A DNA stretch of 64,000 nt from Madurella fahalii. Taxonomy: Eukaryota; Ascomycota; Sordariomycetes; Sordariales. The position numbers and the translations under genes were made by a program. How positions within the stretch are numbered: position 1 is the first letter of the stretch; each line of letters opens with the position of its first letter. The DNA lies in contig CM056876.1 in assembly GCA_029876055.1 (NCBI GenBank), positions 3,472,001-3,536,000 on the forward strand. The letters are read 5' to 3'. Of this stretch, positions 34,826 through 45,345 are shown in pieces. The notes beneath the pieces were generated by a model, which saw nothing but the letters and a program-made list of their open reading frames with translations, was not told the origin of the DNA and did no database searches.

Positions 34826-35076
34826 TGTAAAGGGGTTGTTCTGGGAACACGTTGAGGGAGATGGACCACGATGTCTTGATACTGAAAAGACCTGGACCAG
34901 CGGGCGATATCTTGGTGAACAGCCTCCTATCAATTATACAGAGACTGATCCTTGCGGATCAGAAGTGCCCCGCGTGAGAGAGTTCCCTCACGGGGTTCTT
35001 ATCTATCCTGTATCGTGACATCATCCAGCATCATTCGGCGGGTCCTCCTGACCTTCGTCTGGAGACTCTCGTTACA
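34826..35076 (-). mobile_element. Solo LTR of the gypsy family, inserted in copia
   Basis: 251 bp with TG...CA ends and perfect 5-bp duplications GTATC at 34821-34825 and 35077-35081. It is in reverse orientation to the gypsy 5' LTR at 59308-59558; reading both by eye I find a single base difference. It is not RIP-mutated although it sits in strongly RIPed DNA. Confidence 0.93.
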
Positions 35077-38000
35077 GTATCCAAGGGCTATATATATAAA
35101 TACTACCTTATTAAAATCTATATTAACAAAGGTATTAAATACATTATACTATAGGAGCTCTAAATCGAAGTATATAGTAATTGCTATAATCGTATAGAAA
35201 GATCTCCTAGCGAGCATTATAGTATATATCTTTTAATCTGGGTCTTTAATCTATTAATCGCCTCTTACTATAAAGCATGCCTTTACTTTAGTAAAGATAC
35301 TATATTTATTGAACTTGTATATATATACCTATCAGCAGTCGAGGATCTTATACCCTATCACCTCGGCTTTTCCAACCTCGAGCTAGGATTTTATATAGTT
35401 ATAGCTCTTAAGGTAATTGCACTCAACTTCTTCGAATTATAACCCTAAAGGATAATCCTTAAGGTCGTAATACTTATTAGGTAGCTCTAGGAGTTCTCTA
35501 TAGTAGATACATTCGTTTAATCTGAACCTTCTTTCTACTTCCTTATAGGTAATCGTTACCTAGTTCTTCAATAGAGGGTCTTTAATCGACTTCCTTGCTA
35601 CCTATACTCTTAAGAGCTTACAGCCATTTTAGTTGATCTCACTTATCTAGGTTCCTCCTAGGAACGTAACTTTCTAGCTTTCAGTACGGTAGAGCTTAAT
35701 CCTACGAATATAGTTGATCCTACTTAATTAACGTTAATTGCCTATAAGTCTATCTCTAAGTACTTCTATTGATCTATAGAATGTAGTAACGATTATCGTA
35801 GCTAGTAGCGATGGCAGTGGCATTAGAAGCAGCTTAAACTATACCTCTATATAGATTTTCTCTATAGCCTTCTACGTACTTAGGATCGATCCCTCTATCC
35901 GGGCACCCTATTGATCTAGACTCAAATCCAGTCAGATCCCTCTAGCAGCTAGCTCTTATACAACAAGCTCGTAACTCTATACCCTATAATCTAGGTTCTC
36001 CTAGGAAGGCTGGTAAATAGGTATCTTACTAGGTTCTAAGGCGTTTATAGAGTACTACTATAGTAATCGAGTAAGTTCCTCTAAGTCTACTTCTCTAATA
36101 TCATCCTTCAGACTTTTAAAATTGCTATTAAAGAACTCTTCTTCGTTAAAGATTATATCGCAGATGATTACGACTTCGTTATATAGAGGATTCTATATCC
36201 TATATATATTCGTAGAGGTATATCCGACGAGGTATCCGATCTAGGCGTGTAGATCGAGTTGCTTAAAGCACTTTTTTTTCTTTATTGCCTAAGCGGTTAT
36301 TGTATATACCTTATAGCTGAACGCTTGTAAATACCCTAATTATAGCTTCTTTCGCTCTCTATTGTATATATATAGGATCTCCTATAGCGTCTTCTATCCT
36401 ATCTAGTACTGTAGTATCCGGTTTACTAGGTATACTGTAGTTACACTGATCTCCTTCTAGAGGGAGCTTAGAAACTTCGTACCCACTCTTATCGAGTATA
36501 TCTTATTCTTAATCACACCTCCTGAGTACTCGGCTATACCGTTAAGATCCTATATATATAGGGACGAGGGCTCAGACTTAATTGACTTCGAGGTAAGATA
36601 TACTTTAATTGTATAGCTCTTAATGATCTCGTTATCGGACTCGATAATTTTGATCTTTATCTTGAAATAGAGCTCTAGCATTAATACTAGGGACTCGAGA
36701 GTGTCTATAATCATAGGTGCCTCCTTATTAATAAGGTAGTAATCCTATATATACCTAGAGTACCTATTGATAATAAGTATTAGGGTCTTAAATCCCTATT
36801 AATCAGGCTTAAAGTCGTAGAAATCGAGGGTAAGGCGCTCTATAGAAAGGATCCTATCCAGATCTCTGGGCTTACAGCAGATCTATCACTTTATCTTACT
36901 GAATATACAGGTATTACATTCGTAGATAGCGAGTACCTTAATCTTAGTTCCTTCTATTACATTAATAAGGTACTTAAATGCTCCTAGACCTAGATGACCT
37001 ATTCGTAGGTACTATATAGCGCTTACAACGTATCTAGGCTACCGCTTAATCTAAGTATTAAACTTATTACAGCGCGCTATAAAGATAGTATTAGTAATCT
37101 CGCCTTCAATATACTTAAATATAAATTAATTGTAGCGATCCTCAAGTATATAGAATGGTATACCCTCTACTCTCTTTAGCAGTATAGGTATTAAACGTAT
37201 ATCTTAATAATATCCAAATTCCTTAAGGCGGTATAGCGATATAAAATTATATGCCATTTCTTTATAGAGTGCTATACCTTATAGGCATAGAAAGTATTGG
37301 TATCCCAGTAGAGAGTGAACTTCGATATCTACCTCCCTATATCCAAGGATAGGTAGGCAGTGATCTCCGGCCTAGATCTTATCTCCTAGGGGTATACTTC
37401 TGAGGTTAAGAAAACAGTTCGGCTCGTTAAAGATATAGATTATAGTACCTGAATTGAGGATCGCTAAGTACTGTAGTAGGTAGGTTGCCACTAATAGCAC
37501 TAATCCTACTGCTATAAAAGTAGTATTGACCTCCATAATCTTCTTAGATAATCAACTATTATCCTCGAATCTTATTTTAGCCCTAGTTTCTTATATAGGA
37601 GATCGTACCCGATTTTATATCGACTGGCCTACTAGTAATCTACTTCTTAGCCTCTGTTATTCAGTATTATTAGGTTTGGAGCTTAAGTTTCTAGCTTTCT
37701 TATTAAGCTGGGCAACTTCCTCTTATAGTTAGGGATCTCTTTCGAGGTTCTATCTAACAAGCTTGACAATATACTCCCTTTTCTCGAATTATTATAGTAG
37801 TAGCTAATCTATTATATAGAAGTACTGATCAAGGCGGTATAGGCATTTATATACCTTACAGCCTAATAGCTCTCCTCTAGTATATCCTCTTTTACATATA
37901 CGGATATCGTTACTTCTCGATCGCAAGTACTCAGTAGTTCTATTATCGGTATCGTCTTAATTAGCGAAAATGGCTATAAATACGCCTCTTACAATACATA

Positions 38001-39243
38001 ACTTACTTTCACTCCTCTAAACATTATGGATCTCGTCCTAGAAGTCGTTACTGAGCTTACGGTATTCCAGGGCATTGCTTTCGATCTCCTTCGAATAGAG
38101 TATCCAGTAGATCCAGCACTAGTCAGTATATCCTACGCCCTTTACTACTCTCTTAAAGTCAGGGAACTAAGAAGACGATCCCTTAACCTCAGCCACTATT
38201 TTATTCTGCGTGTAGGCTATTACGTACTCCTAAGTTCGAAGCTATATACTTATATCCTTAGGAGGGCATATAAGTGGCTTAATCGTTTCGAGGTATATAT
38301 CTCATATAATTATCTTCTCATATACCTCGGTAATACCGACCTAATTACACAGGTTTGTATACTACGTTACTAGCGAGGCCATAGAATTATAGGAGACTTG
38401 CCGTAAGTGGCTCGAAACCGTATTATTGACCTATACTTTAAGCTCCTTAATATTGTCCTTCTCTTTTTTAAAGCGTTGTAGCTGTGTTATATATTCGGTA
38501 TGCTTAAGCAAATAAAAGCTCCTTCTAGCAGTTGAGAACTCTATAATGGATTTGGGCTTGGCCTCGATATCAATACGCTCTTAGTACAGTACTCCCTGGC
38601 TCTAGACATCGAAATCGTAGGAGCCGTCGATTATAGCCGTACTAGACGTCGTAGCTCCGGCTGAAGAAACTGTTATATAGCGTTCTAATCGTCTCACTAG
38701 GAGCTCTCGCTTTTCGAATTTCGCGAGATCAAGGGGCTAAGGAAGGCTCAGAAATAGCTCCCTAATATCTACATCGGGGTTGATCTTATCCCAAAGATCG
38801 GTGGCTACAGCTTTCGATTAGAACTTATGGTTCTACGCACGCCAGTCATCTAGGCTCGCGAGGCAGGCTATAGTATTATCGGTCTTCATAGTAGTCATCT
38901 TATCTAGTTTGATTGTTGCTCTTGCGTTACACTTCCAACAGTTATTGATAATCGCGTTGATCACGTCTTGGATACGTATCTGACTGAAGTTCCTGATCGT
39001 AGAAGCAAAGATCGCTCGCCAGGCTTATAACTGTTAGAACTACAGTCTATAGCACCTATTTGATTAGTCAGGCTCGTTGGACACAGATCCATACCTCCTT
39101 GAAAGTCTTCATCAATAGGTTGGGCAGTCGCCCTGTTGTTTTTGTTTGTTACACTGCAGATATCGCTCAGGAAGCAGGGAGCTCAGGAAGATGACCCCTG
39201 GGCACACCCGTCACATAATCCGACACCCGTCGGCAGGTACTCC

Positions 39244-39515
39244 TGTCAAAAGGGTCAGGTGCTAGTCCAAGGATCAGGATCACAGGATCTAGTGCAGGAG
39301 TCAAACCCATGTATTCTAGTCAGCTAGAGCAGGCTGGCAGCTAACTGCGCCACTGTACGGACGTCATCCTGTACGTGTATCTCGTCTATAAAAGGAGCAA
39401 ACTCTCCAGCAAAGATAGACGGAAGACGGAGGAGCACAAGCAATACAATCAACTGAAGACACACAAAAACTTAAACTATCATTTCCCAAGATTCAGAGGT
39501 GCCGTATTTCCGACA
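39244..39515 (+). mobile_element. Solo LTR (272 bp) with tRNA-like boxes on the opposite strand
   Basis: TGTCAAAAGG...TTTCCGACA flanked by ACTCC duplications at 39239-39243 and 39516-39520. A TATA box (TATAAAAG, 39387-39394) gives a plus orientation. On the minus strand a pol III A-box-like motif (TGGCGCAGTTAGC, 39352-39340) and a B-box-like motif (GGTTTGACTCC, 39307-39297) are 45 nt apart, the spacing of a tRNA gene. The family is not otherwise present in the window. Confidence 0.88.
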
Positions 39516-39551
39516 ACTCCCAGCTGTACAAAGTGGGTCGCTCATTTGCAA

Positions 39552-39737
39552 TGTTACGTGGTGGGAGCCCAGATGGGCCAGACGGCCAGGGTCCCAGGGG
39601 TCATGTGACCCCAGGATTCTGGAACCTTCCTGGGCACTGGCCCATTCTTGTCATATATTACTGGGCTCCCGCACTCTTGACAGTGAAGATAGACAACAAC
39701 GAATTTTGATCTTATTTTTTGACTTTCCCACACGACA
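39552..39737 (+). mobile_element. Solo LTR of the 43188-45345 element family
   Basis: 186 bp, TGTTACGTGG...CACACGACA, flanked by TGCAA at 39547-39551 and 39738-39742. It is nearly identical to the 3' LTR at 45161-45345 and not RIP-mutated. The family has therefore inserted at least twice here. Confidence 0.93.
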
Positions 39738-39768
39738 TGCAACGACATTCCTCATTTCCAACAATACC

Positions 39769-40160
39769 TCACTATTGCCATGCTCTCCTCCAAAACGGTT
39801 CGTCTCCACCGTCTGAGATACCGCTCCACACAATCTCACATCGTTCCCTTCCGAATGAAGCATCTCTCACAGAAAACACATTCATATCGCTCTACCAAGA
39901 CTAGTTTTCGGGAGGCCGGAGGACAAGATATACTTGTACATTAACCACAATACCGGGTTAGACATCAAGCATCTATACAGAGTTGGTTAGGAGTATAGTC
40001 TCTAGATCCGTCTGATAAAATATATAGACGCCTCGGGATTAGACTAATCAGAATACTCTGCTATAGTATTCTTATAATTAGTATCCTATATAGTGTTATT
40101 ATTCTTTTCTGAGTTTTCCTTCTTCGCTGTATACAATATCGTCAAAGTAAAGAGAGTAGA
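39769..40160. other. Short anonymous stretch between copia and a gypsy LTR
   Basis: About 390 bp that becomes more AT-rich toward the right. I see no gene. The right end may be an older transposon remnant. Confidence 0.4.
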
Positions 40161-40410
40161 TGTAAAGGGGTTGTTCTGGGAACACGTTGAGGGAGATGGA
40201 TCATGATGTTTTAATACCGAAGAGACCTGGACCAGCGGGCGATATCTTGGTGAATAGCCTCCTATCAATTATATAGAGACTGATCCTTACGGATCAGAAG
40301 TCTCCCGTATGAGAGGGTTTCCTACGGAGTTCTTATCTACCCTAGTATAGTAATATCATCTACCGTCATTCAGCCGGTTCTCCTGGTCTTGCTCTGTAGC
40401 TCTCATTACA
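40161..40410 (-). repeat. RIP-mutated gypsy LTR, probably a 3' LTR
   Basis: 250 bp, clearly the same family as 59308-59558 with scattered G-to-A and C-to-T changes. No 5-bp duplication is found. On the minus strand it is directly preceded by a purine-rich GAGGGGAGGATAAAT, fitting a polypurine tract, so it is probably the 3' LTR of a minus-strand gypsy element whose body continues to the right. Confidence 0.7.
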
Positions 40411-41834
40411 ATTTATCCTCCCCTCTGTAGAATCTGTCCTTAGGTTCATATCATCTGAAATTGGAAGGGTAGAAGTTGGGATGATATTAGGTAGATATCG
40501 AATGCTGTTCGAACTGTGTAAAGTTAGATAAGAGTTAAAGCGTTGTACCTTATAGGGCTTCTGAACTGCTATATCTTATAGAGCTCCTTTGCCTTGGAGG
40601 TTGTATAGTAAGAAAGAATTGTGACTTTAGTGAGGGGTAATAAGTTTTTGTACTCGAGGGGTTTTCGGTAAAATTTTGGTTGCTACCCGGTACTCTACTT
40701 TTCCGGCTCCAGTAGGTATTCCGAATTATCGTTAAATTGCCTAGATTTCTATCCAATTTCAAGTATTACTCTTTTTATAGAACTTAAATAATATATACGC
40801 TTTTATAATTATATAGCTTATATATAACTATAAATTATAGACGTATATTAACCCTCTTCGCTCAGGTATAAATATCTCTTTCCTTTCCTACCTTTTCCAA
40901 AACTTTTCTTTTTCAGGCTCTCTTCTATATATCGTTTCGCTCGCTTTTCGCTCTACTTCTATACGTAGCTTGCTATCTATTCTCGTCTCTCTCTCCCTAT
41001 CTCTTACTCTCTCTCTCTTCTTCTTTTTTCTCTCTCTCTTCCTCTTTTTTCCCTCTCTCTTATTCTCTCTTTTCGTTGTCGCTTTAGTTACTTTTCTATT
41101 GCAATAGACGTTTTCGCTACCTCCACTATCGAGATCACGCTATATATAAAATGTATTTACTCGGTATTTAAAAATACTAATCTTTGTTCTAGTAAAATAC
41201 TTATAATTAACTACTTTTTCGAGTAGTTGATTTCTTTATATTACTTCTACTATAATATAAAGAAAGAGTTATATATACTAGTAAATTTATATATATTTTT
41301 CAATAGATTAGTAGAGAATTTATTAATAATTATAGGCTATTACCAGAATAGTTAGTAACTCTATCGACCTTATAATTTTTATCAATATAGCTTATACTAT
41401 TATTGATTATTATATAGAGGATATTGAAAACGAATTTAACGAGGAGGGTAATCGCCTTTAAGTTTCTATACTATTTTGCTATAGCTATAAAAAGATTGCT
41501 ATTGTTATTAAAGATCTAGTTAGGGCTTTTGATACTGCTAAAACTGCTTATCATTACTAATTTAGTATTTCTAGTATTACTAAACTGTCTTCTATAAATA
41601 TATTTATCTCACTTATTTTCATATATAAATCGTTAATATTTCGATAACAAATTTATATAATATATTACTCTATAGTCACATTATATAGTTAACTCCATCT
41701 ATAGTAGTTATCTTACTTTAGCTAGAACTATAGCTATAATATCGATATTAGTTTAATTACTATATTTCTACCGAGTTATCAATAACTTTTTATAATACAA
41801 ATCTAAGGTATATACCTAGGTGATATAGAATATC
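40411..41834 (-). pseudogene. RIP-decayed 3' end of a minus-strand gypsy element
   Basis: Extremely AT-rich beyond about 40780. The sequence just right of the LINE (50155 onward) is gypsy pol in the same orientation, and the LINE target duplication shows that 41850 and 50139 were once adjacent, so this stretch is the continuation of that gypsy. A C/T-rich tract (about 40860-41090; purine-rich on the element's coding strand) is present. No protein motif survives. Confidence 0.6.
40975..41085. repeat. Polypyrimidine (CT-rich) tract
   Basis: About 110 bp almost only of C and T, built of TCTC and CTTC units, inside RIPed DNA. It may belong to the 3' untranslated part of the gypsy element. Confidence 0.8.
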
Positions 41835-43187
41835 ACTTATCTATTATTTATTATTACCCTTCCTATACCACTTTATCCAAGATAGGGTATGCCGGACCCT
41901 CTACTACTAAGTATATAGGAAAACCGTGCTGTAAAAGCCAGGTGAAAAACCTATATCGACAAGTAATAGGAAAACAGTTGTGGTAGACACCAGTTAGTTG
42001 CAAAAGAAAGGAAGGCCTTGTACCAGACCCTGAAGACTTCTAGTCTTTAGCTTCGGATTCGTCCGCTATCTCCTCCTCCTCTTTAGCCTCCTCTGCTTCC
42101 AGTTCCAGTCGTCAAACTAAATTGTATTCCATTAGACGACCTGAACCTATCAGCCAGCCTAAAATTCTCCTTAACAGCCTGAGGTTCCGTAAGCTCTAGT
42201 CTTGTAACACTAAGCTGAGATCCTGGTGAGTTCGAATTTCTATTCTTAGCTAGGTTCTAGGCATCGGTGGTATCAGGCACTATATAATGAGGTGCTCTAC
42301 TGTTTCCCGGCCCTCTCTACAGCTACAGTAGGGAGTAGGGAGATTCGGGACTCTATGTTAGAAAAGGAAGTCCCTGAGACCAATAGTTCCTATTTGGGCT
42401 TGTATTAGTAAGAAGCTCTGGGCTTTAGTAAGGTCCTGATATTTTCGAAGAGTCTTGTTAGTGAATAGTAATTTAAGGAGACCTTCGTCGGCTAGTCTGG
42501 TAGGCTAGCCTCTAACCTCTTATTTCCAATGTGCTTCTTAAGCTCTGCTTAACGCTACCTCCATTATAGGTCTTGGACCTGACCTCTAGTTTAGGCTTTG
42601 AGCTTGGCTCTATCCTTAGCTTATCTATTTATCGATGGTGATAGCGGCTTTCTCGGATATTGTTAGTTGTTGCGGCAATAGTGCTTTGTGACTTCGTTTC
42701 CGTCTCTGAAACCTCCTATACAGTTTGTTACAAGCTGTTTAGATCAGGGAGCTCAGTGGCCATCTCGGAGCCTTTAGACCTTACCTAACTTGTAGGAGAG
42801 GGGTCTGTAGCTGGGCTTTAAAGTCTACTAGTCTCTTGTTGAGATATAGATCTAGTAGTAGTACCTAAGTCTCAGTTCGAGATTCCAAATAGGGGTAGCT
42901 TTGTAAGCGCCGGCTACTATCCTAAGACTCCTTAGCTGTACTTTGACCAGCCTAGTCGCTATACTCTGTGGTTAGCTATCGACTGTTGTAGGCTAGTAAT
43001 AGTTAGTAGCTCTAAAGGCTATAGCACTCCGAATATACTTGGTATACACCTCTCTTGCTCTGATCAAGCCCAGTCCCCAGGTTTTAGCCGCTATCCTAGA
43101 TAAAGCAAAATCCTAGGTTTTCAACTTTTCTACTACCTTTGACTCGTAGTCCCTCCAGTTAAGTCTCTAGTCGAGCTAAACCCCTAA

Positions 43188-43320
43188 TGTTACGTGGTGG
43201 AAGCTCAGATGGGCCAGACGGCCAGGATCCCAGGGGTCATGTGATCCCAGGATTCTGGAACCTTCTCTGGGCACTGACAACAACGATTTTGATCTTATTT
43301 TTTGACTTTCCCACGCGACA
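43188..43320 (+). repeat. 5' LTR of the 2.16-kb element
   Basis: TGTTACGTGG...CCACGCGACA. Compared with the 3' LTR it misses an internal block that includes CCCATTCTTGTCATATATTA, so its length is 133 bp. Confidence 0.9.
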
Positions 43321-43370
43321 ATTGGTGCCCCCACAACGGGCAGCCACTCGGCTGCATGAACCGTATCCCT

Positions 43371-43622
43371 TGCGTGAAGAGACGCAATTCCCTGCGTGAA
43401 GAGACGCAATTCCCTGCGTGAAGAGACGCAATTCCCTGCGTGAAGAGACGCAATTCCCTGCGTGAAGAGACGCAATTCCCTGCGTGAGGACACGCAAAAT
43501 TTTCGCGTGAAGATACGCAATTCCGACGTGTGAAGATACACGACTTCTTCGCTCAATGCGACGACCCTTTCGCTAGGCCTGTCGTCGCCTCGCCCGACCA
43601 TCCCGACGTGTGAAGATACACG
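43371..43622 (+). repeat. Tandem array of small hairpins (22-bp period) in the leader
   Basis: Five identical units with 22-bp period (stems at 43371, 43393, 43415, 43437, 43459: TGCGT-GAAGAG-ACGCA), then variants at 43481 (TGCGTG-AGGA-CACGCA), 43505 (GCGT-GAAGAT-ACGC), 43527 and 43607 (CGTGT-GAAGAT-ACACG). Each variant keeps the stem paired although its bases differ. Confidence 0.9.
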
Positions 43623-44085
43623 GTCCCCCGATTCAATTCGACAACCCTTTCGTTAGGCTTGTTGTCGTCCGGCCCGGCTCCCTTTCTTCCTTGTCGTTCA
43701 ACGCGACGACCCTTTCGCTAGGCCCGTCGTCGTCCGGCCCGGCTCCCTTTCTTCCTTGTCATTCAACGCGACGACCCTTTCGCTAGGCCTGTCGTCGTTT
43801 CTCTTCGTCCGATCACCTACCGATCGCCGGCCGTTCGTTCTTAAAGAAAAGGACCCGTTGAACCGCCGTTTTCGCTTCTTCTGTTCGATTGCCGACAGTT
43901 CGTTCTCGATGAGGACCCGTTGAACCCAGTTGTCAATCGACAGCCCTATTTCGATTAGGATGTCGTTGCTTACGTTGGATTCGACTGTAAGACCTGATCA
44001 ACCTTGCAGTTAAATTCAGCTCCGGCCCGGCTCCCTTTCTTCTTTTTCGTTCAATTCGACGACCCTTTTGCTAGGCCTGTCGTCG
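43559..44085 (+). repeat. Dispersed larger hairpin repeats in the leader
   Basis: Five copies of a 29-bp stem-loop, CGACGAC...GTCGTCG, start at 43559, 43704, 43769 and 44058, with a version CGACAAC...GTTGTCG at 43639. A related fold CGACA...TGTCG is at 43938-43965. Copies are separated by GGCCCGGCTCCC and CTTTCTTC motifs. Confidence 0.85.
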
Positions 44086-44144
44086 TCCGGCCCGGCTCCC
44101 AGATATCATCTTCTTTTTCTTTTTCCCCTTTTTCTTTTTCTTCA

Positions 44145-45109
44145 ATGGAACCCAGAACGTAGTCAAGTTCAATTGGCCTTGCCTGCCCACCCGGCCCATT
44201 CGGATTCGACTTCGGCCTCGCCTACCTACCCGGCTCAGCGATCGGATCCGACGGTTCAGTCGGCCTTACCTGCCCGGCCTGCCCGGCCCGCCCGGCCGCC
44301 CTAGCGATCCGATCCGACAACTCAGTCAACCTCGCCTGCCCGGCCTGCCTCGCCCGCCCGGCCAGCCCAGCGATCGGCTTCGACGGCTCTGCAGTCAGAT
44401 GCAGCCCAGTTACACACCTGCAACCACTGCAGCCAGACCTTCGACAAGAGACACCTCCTGATCGGGCACATCTTTCAAAGCTACTGCCCGGCTTAACAAC
44501 GTCGTCAACAACAACGTCGTCAACAACAACGTCAGCAACAATAACCGACGGAGAGCCTGTCAGACTTCCGAGCTAAGATCCAGGGTTCAGAGGAATACCA
44601 GAAATTTCTCTTGACTGCTTTGATGGCCCGGATGGCCCTGACGGCTTTATAGCCCTCACTACCTTGAAGACCTTGATGGCATTGACTGCCCTGACTGCCC
44701 TGATTACCCTGACGACGGCTCCGACTGTCCTGACTACTCTGACGACGGCCCTGACTGTTCTGACTACTCTGACTTTGACGGCCCTGACTGTTCTGACTAC
44801 TCTGACTTTGACGGCCCCGACTACCTTGACGGCCTGACGGCACTGACGGCACTGACGGCACTGACAGCACTGACGGCACTGACGGCCCTAACGGCCCTGA
44901 CTATCCCGACTACCCTGACGACGGCCCTGACGGCCCTGACCGCCCTGACAATACCCGGACTGAATATGACGCCTCTGTCGAAGATGACAGGGACGAGCAT
45001 CACGATAGGTATGATGCAGTTGCGTGGGATGGATCTGATGGATACGACGATGGATGGGATGGATACGATGGACCTGATGGATACGATGACGGGTACGATA
45101 GGTTCTGAT
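44145..45109 (+). pseudogene. Decayed frame: Ala/Pro/Arg-rich repeat, C2HC finger, Gln/Arg tract, acidic repeat
   Basis: One frame reads WNPERSQVQLALPAHPAHS and further Pro/Ala/Arg/Ser repeats to a TAG at 44302-44304, continues in the same frame through TQSTSPARPASPARPAQR to a finger HTCNHCSQTFDKRHLLIGH ending ...FQSYCP (C-x2-C-x12-H-x5-C), then a stop, a Gln/Arg tract, another stop and LSDFRAKIQGSEEYQKFLL. After 1-nt shifts near 44620-44660 and 44840 an acidic repeat follows (PDCSDYSDFDG units, then GTDGTD, then DGYDDGYDRF) ending at TGA 45107-45109. Each in-frame stop could come from a C-to-T change in CAG or CAA. There is no ATG in frame at the start. It may be a Gag-like or DNA-binding protein; I do not recognise it. 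Confidence 0.6.
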
Positions 45110-45160
45110 GGTTGAGAGGTACAATGGAGGCATTGTTTTTTCAATTCAGTCCCGGGCAAT

Positions 45161-45345
45161 TGTTACGTGGTGGGAGCCCAGATGGGCCAGACGGCCAGGG
45201 TCCCAGGGGTCATGTGACCCCAGGATTCTGGAACCTTCCTGGGCACTGGCCCATTCTTGTCATATATTACTGGGCTCCCGCACTCTTGACAGTGAAGATA
45301 AACAACAACGATTTTGATCTTATTTTTTGACTTTCCCACGCGACA
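45161..45345 (+). repeat. 3' LTR of the 2.16-kb element
   Basis: 185 bp, TGTTACGTGG...CCACGCGACA, nearly identical to the solo LTR at 39552-39737. Confidence 0.92.

Larger units (their letters stand above)
33237..39763 (-). mobile_element. Complete but RIP-decayed Ty1/copia retrotransposon
   Basis: Bounded by 5-bp target duplications ATACC at 33232-33236 and 39764-39768. LTRs at 33237-33500 and 39032-39763 begin TGTTGGAA/TGTTAGAA and end TTCCAACA; the right one is enlarged by two nested solo LTRs. Transcription is on the minus strand. The primer-binding site at about 39011-39031 (minus: GTTATAAGCCTGGCGAGCG) resembles the complement of the anticodon half of initiator tRNA-Met, as in other copia elements. 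A polypurine stretch (GGGGAGGTG) sits at 33501-33509. Gag-like remnants lie at about 38300-38930, an integrase zinc-motif remnant (CNTC) near 36900, RT remnants at 34194-35100 (KVGSILYVAVIICPDIAFAI), and the polyprotein end at 33588-33797 (SAEMIADGLIKALSRENYN). Numerous TAG/TAA stops and very high AT content point to RIP. The element cannot be active. Confidence 0.9.
39032..39763 (-). repeat. 5' LTR of the copia element with two nested insertions
   Basis: LTR sequence matches 33237-33500 when the inserts 39244-39515 and 39552-39737 with their duplications are removed. More C-to-T changes are visible here than in the left copy. Confidence 0.9.
43188..45345 (+). mobile_element. Unusual 2.16-kb LTR element with a hairpin-array leader and a C2HC-finger/acidic-repeat frame
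   Basis: Flanked by CCTAA at 43183-43187 and 45346-45350. The 5' LTR (43188-43320, 133 bp) lacks about 50 bp present in the 3' LTR (45161-45345, 185 bp). Two bases after the 5' LTR the sequence TGGTGCCCCCACAACGGG begins with TGG, as a tRNA primer-binding site should. No integrase, protease or reverse transcriptase motif is visible, so it must be mobilised by another element. The interior holds a tandem hairpin leader (43371-43622), long pseudo-repeats with hairpins (43559-44085), and a decayed open frame (44145-45109). It is almost free of RIP, in contrast to the LINE around it, which suggests a young or low-copy insertion. Confidence 0.85.

Noticed and set aside
34836..35018. A 60-residue open frame repeated at 59366-59548 on the opposite strand
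   Set aside because: It is identical only because both lie in the same gypsy LTR; LTRs of this kind are not coding.
39297..39352. Functional tRNA gene on the minus strand
   Set aside because: A and B boxes are present, but the acceptor arms do not pair and the anticodon arm does not form; kept as a tRNA-like trace only.
40800..41830. Mitochondrial DNA insertion suggested by very high AT content
   Set aside because: No mitochondrial gene motif is seen, and flanking sequence is gypsy in the same orientation; RIP explains the composition.
43371..43500. CRISPR-like regular repeats
   Set aside because: The genome is eukaryotic, spacing sequences are not unique, and the repeats lie in an LTR element leader.
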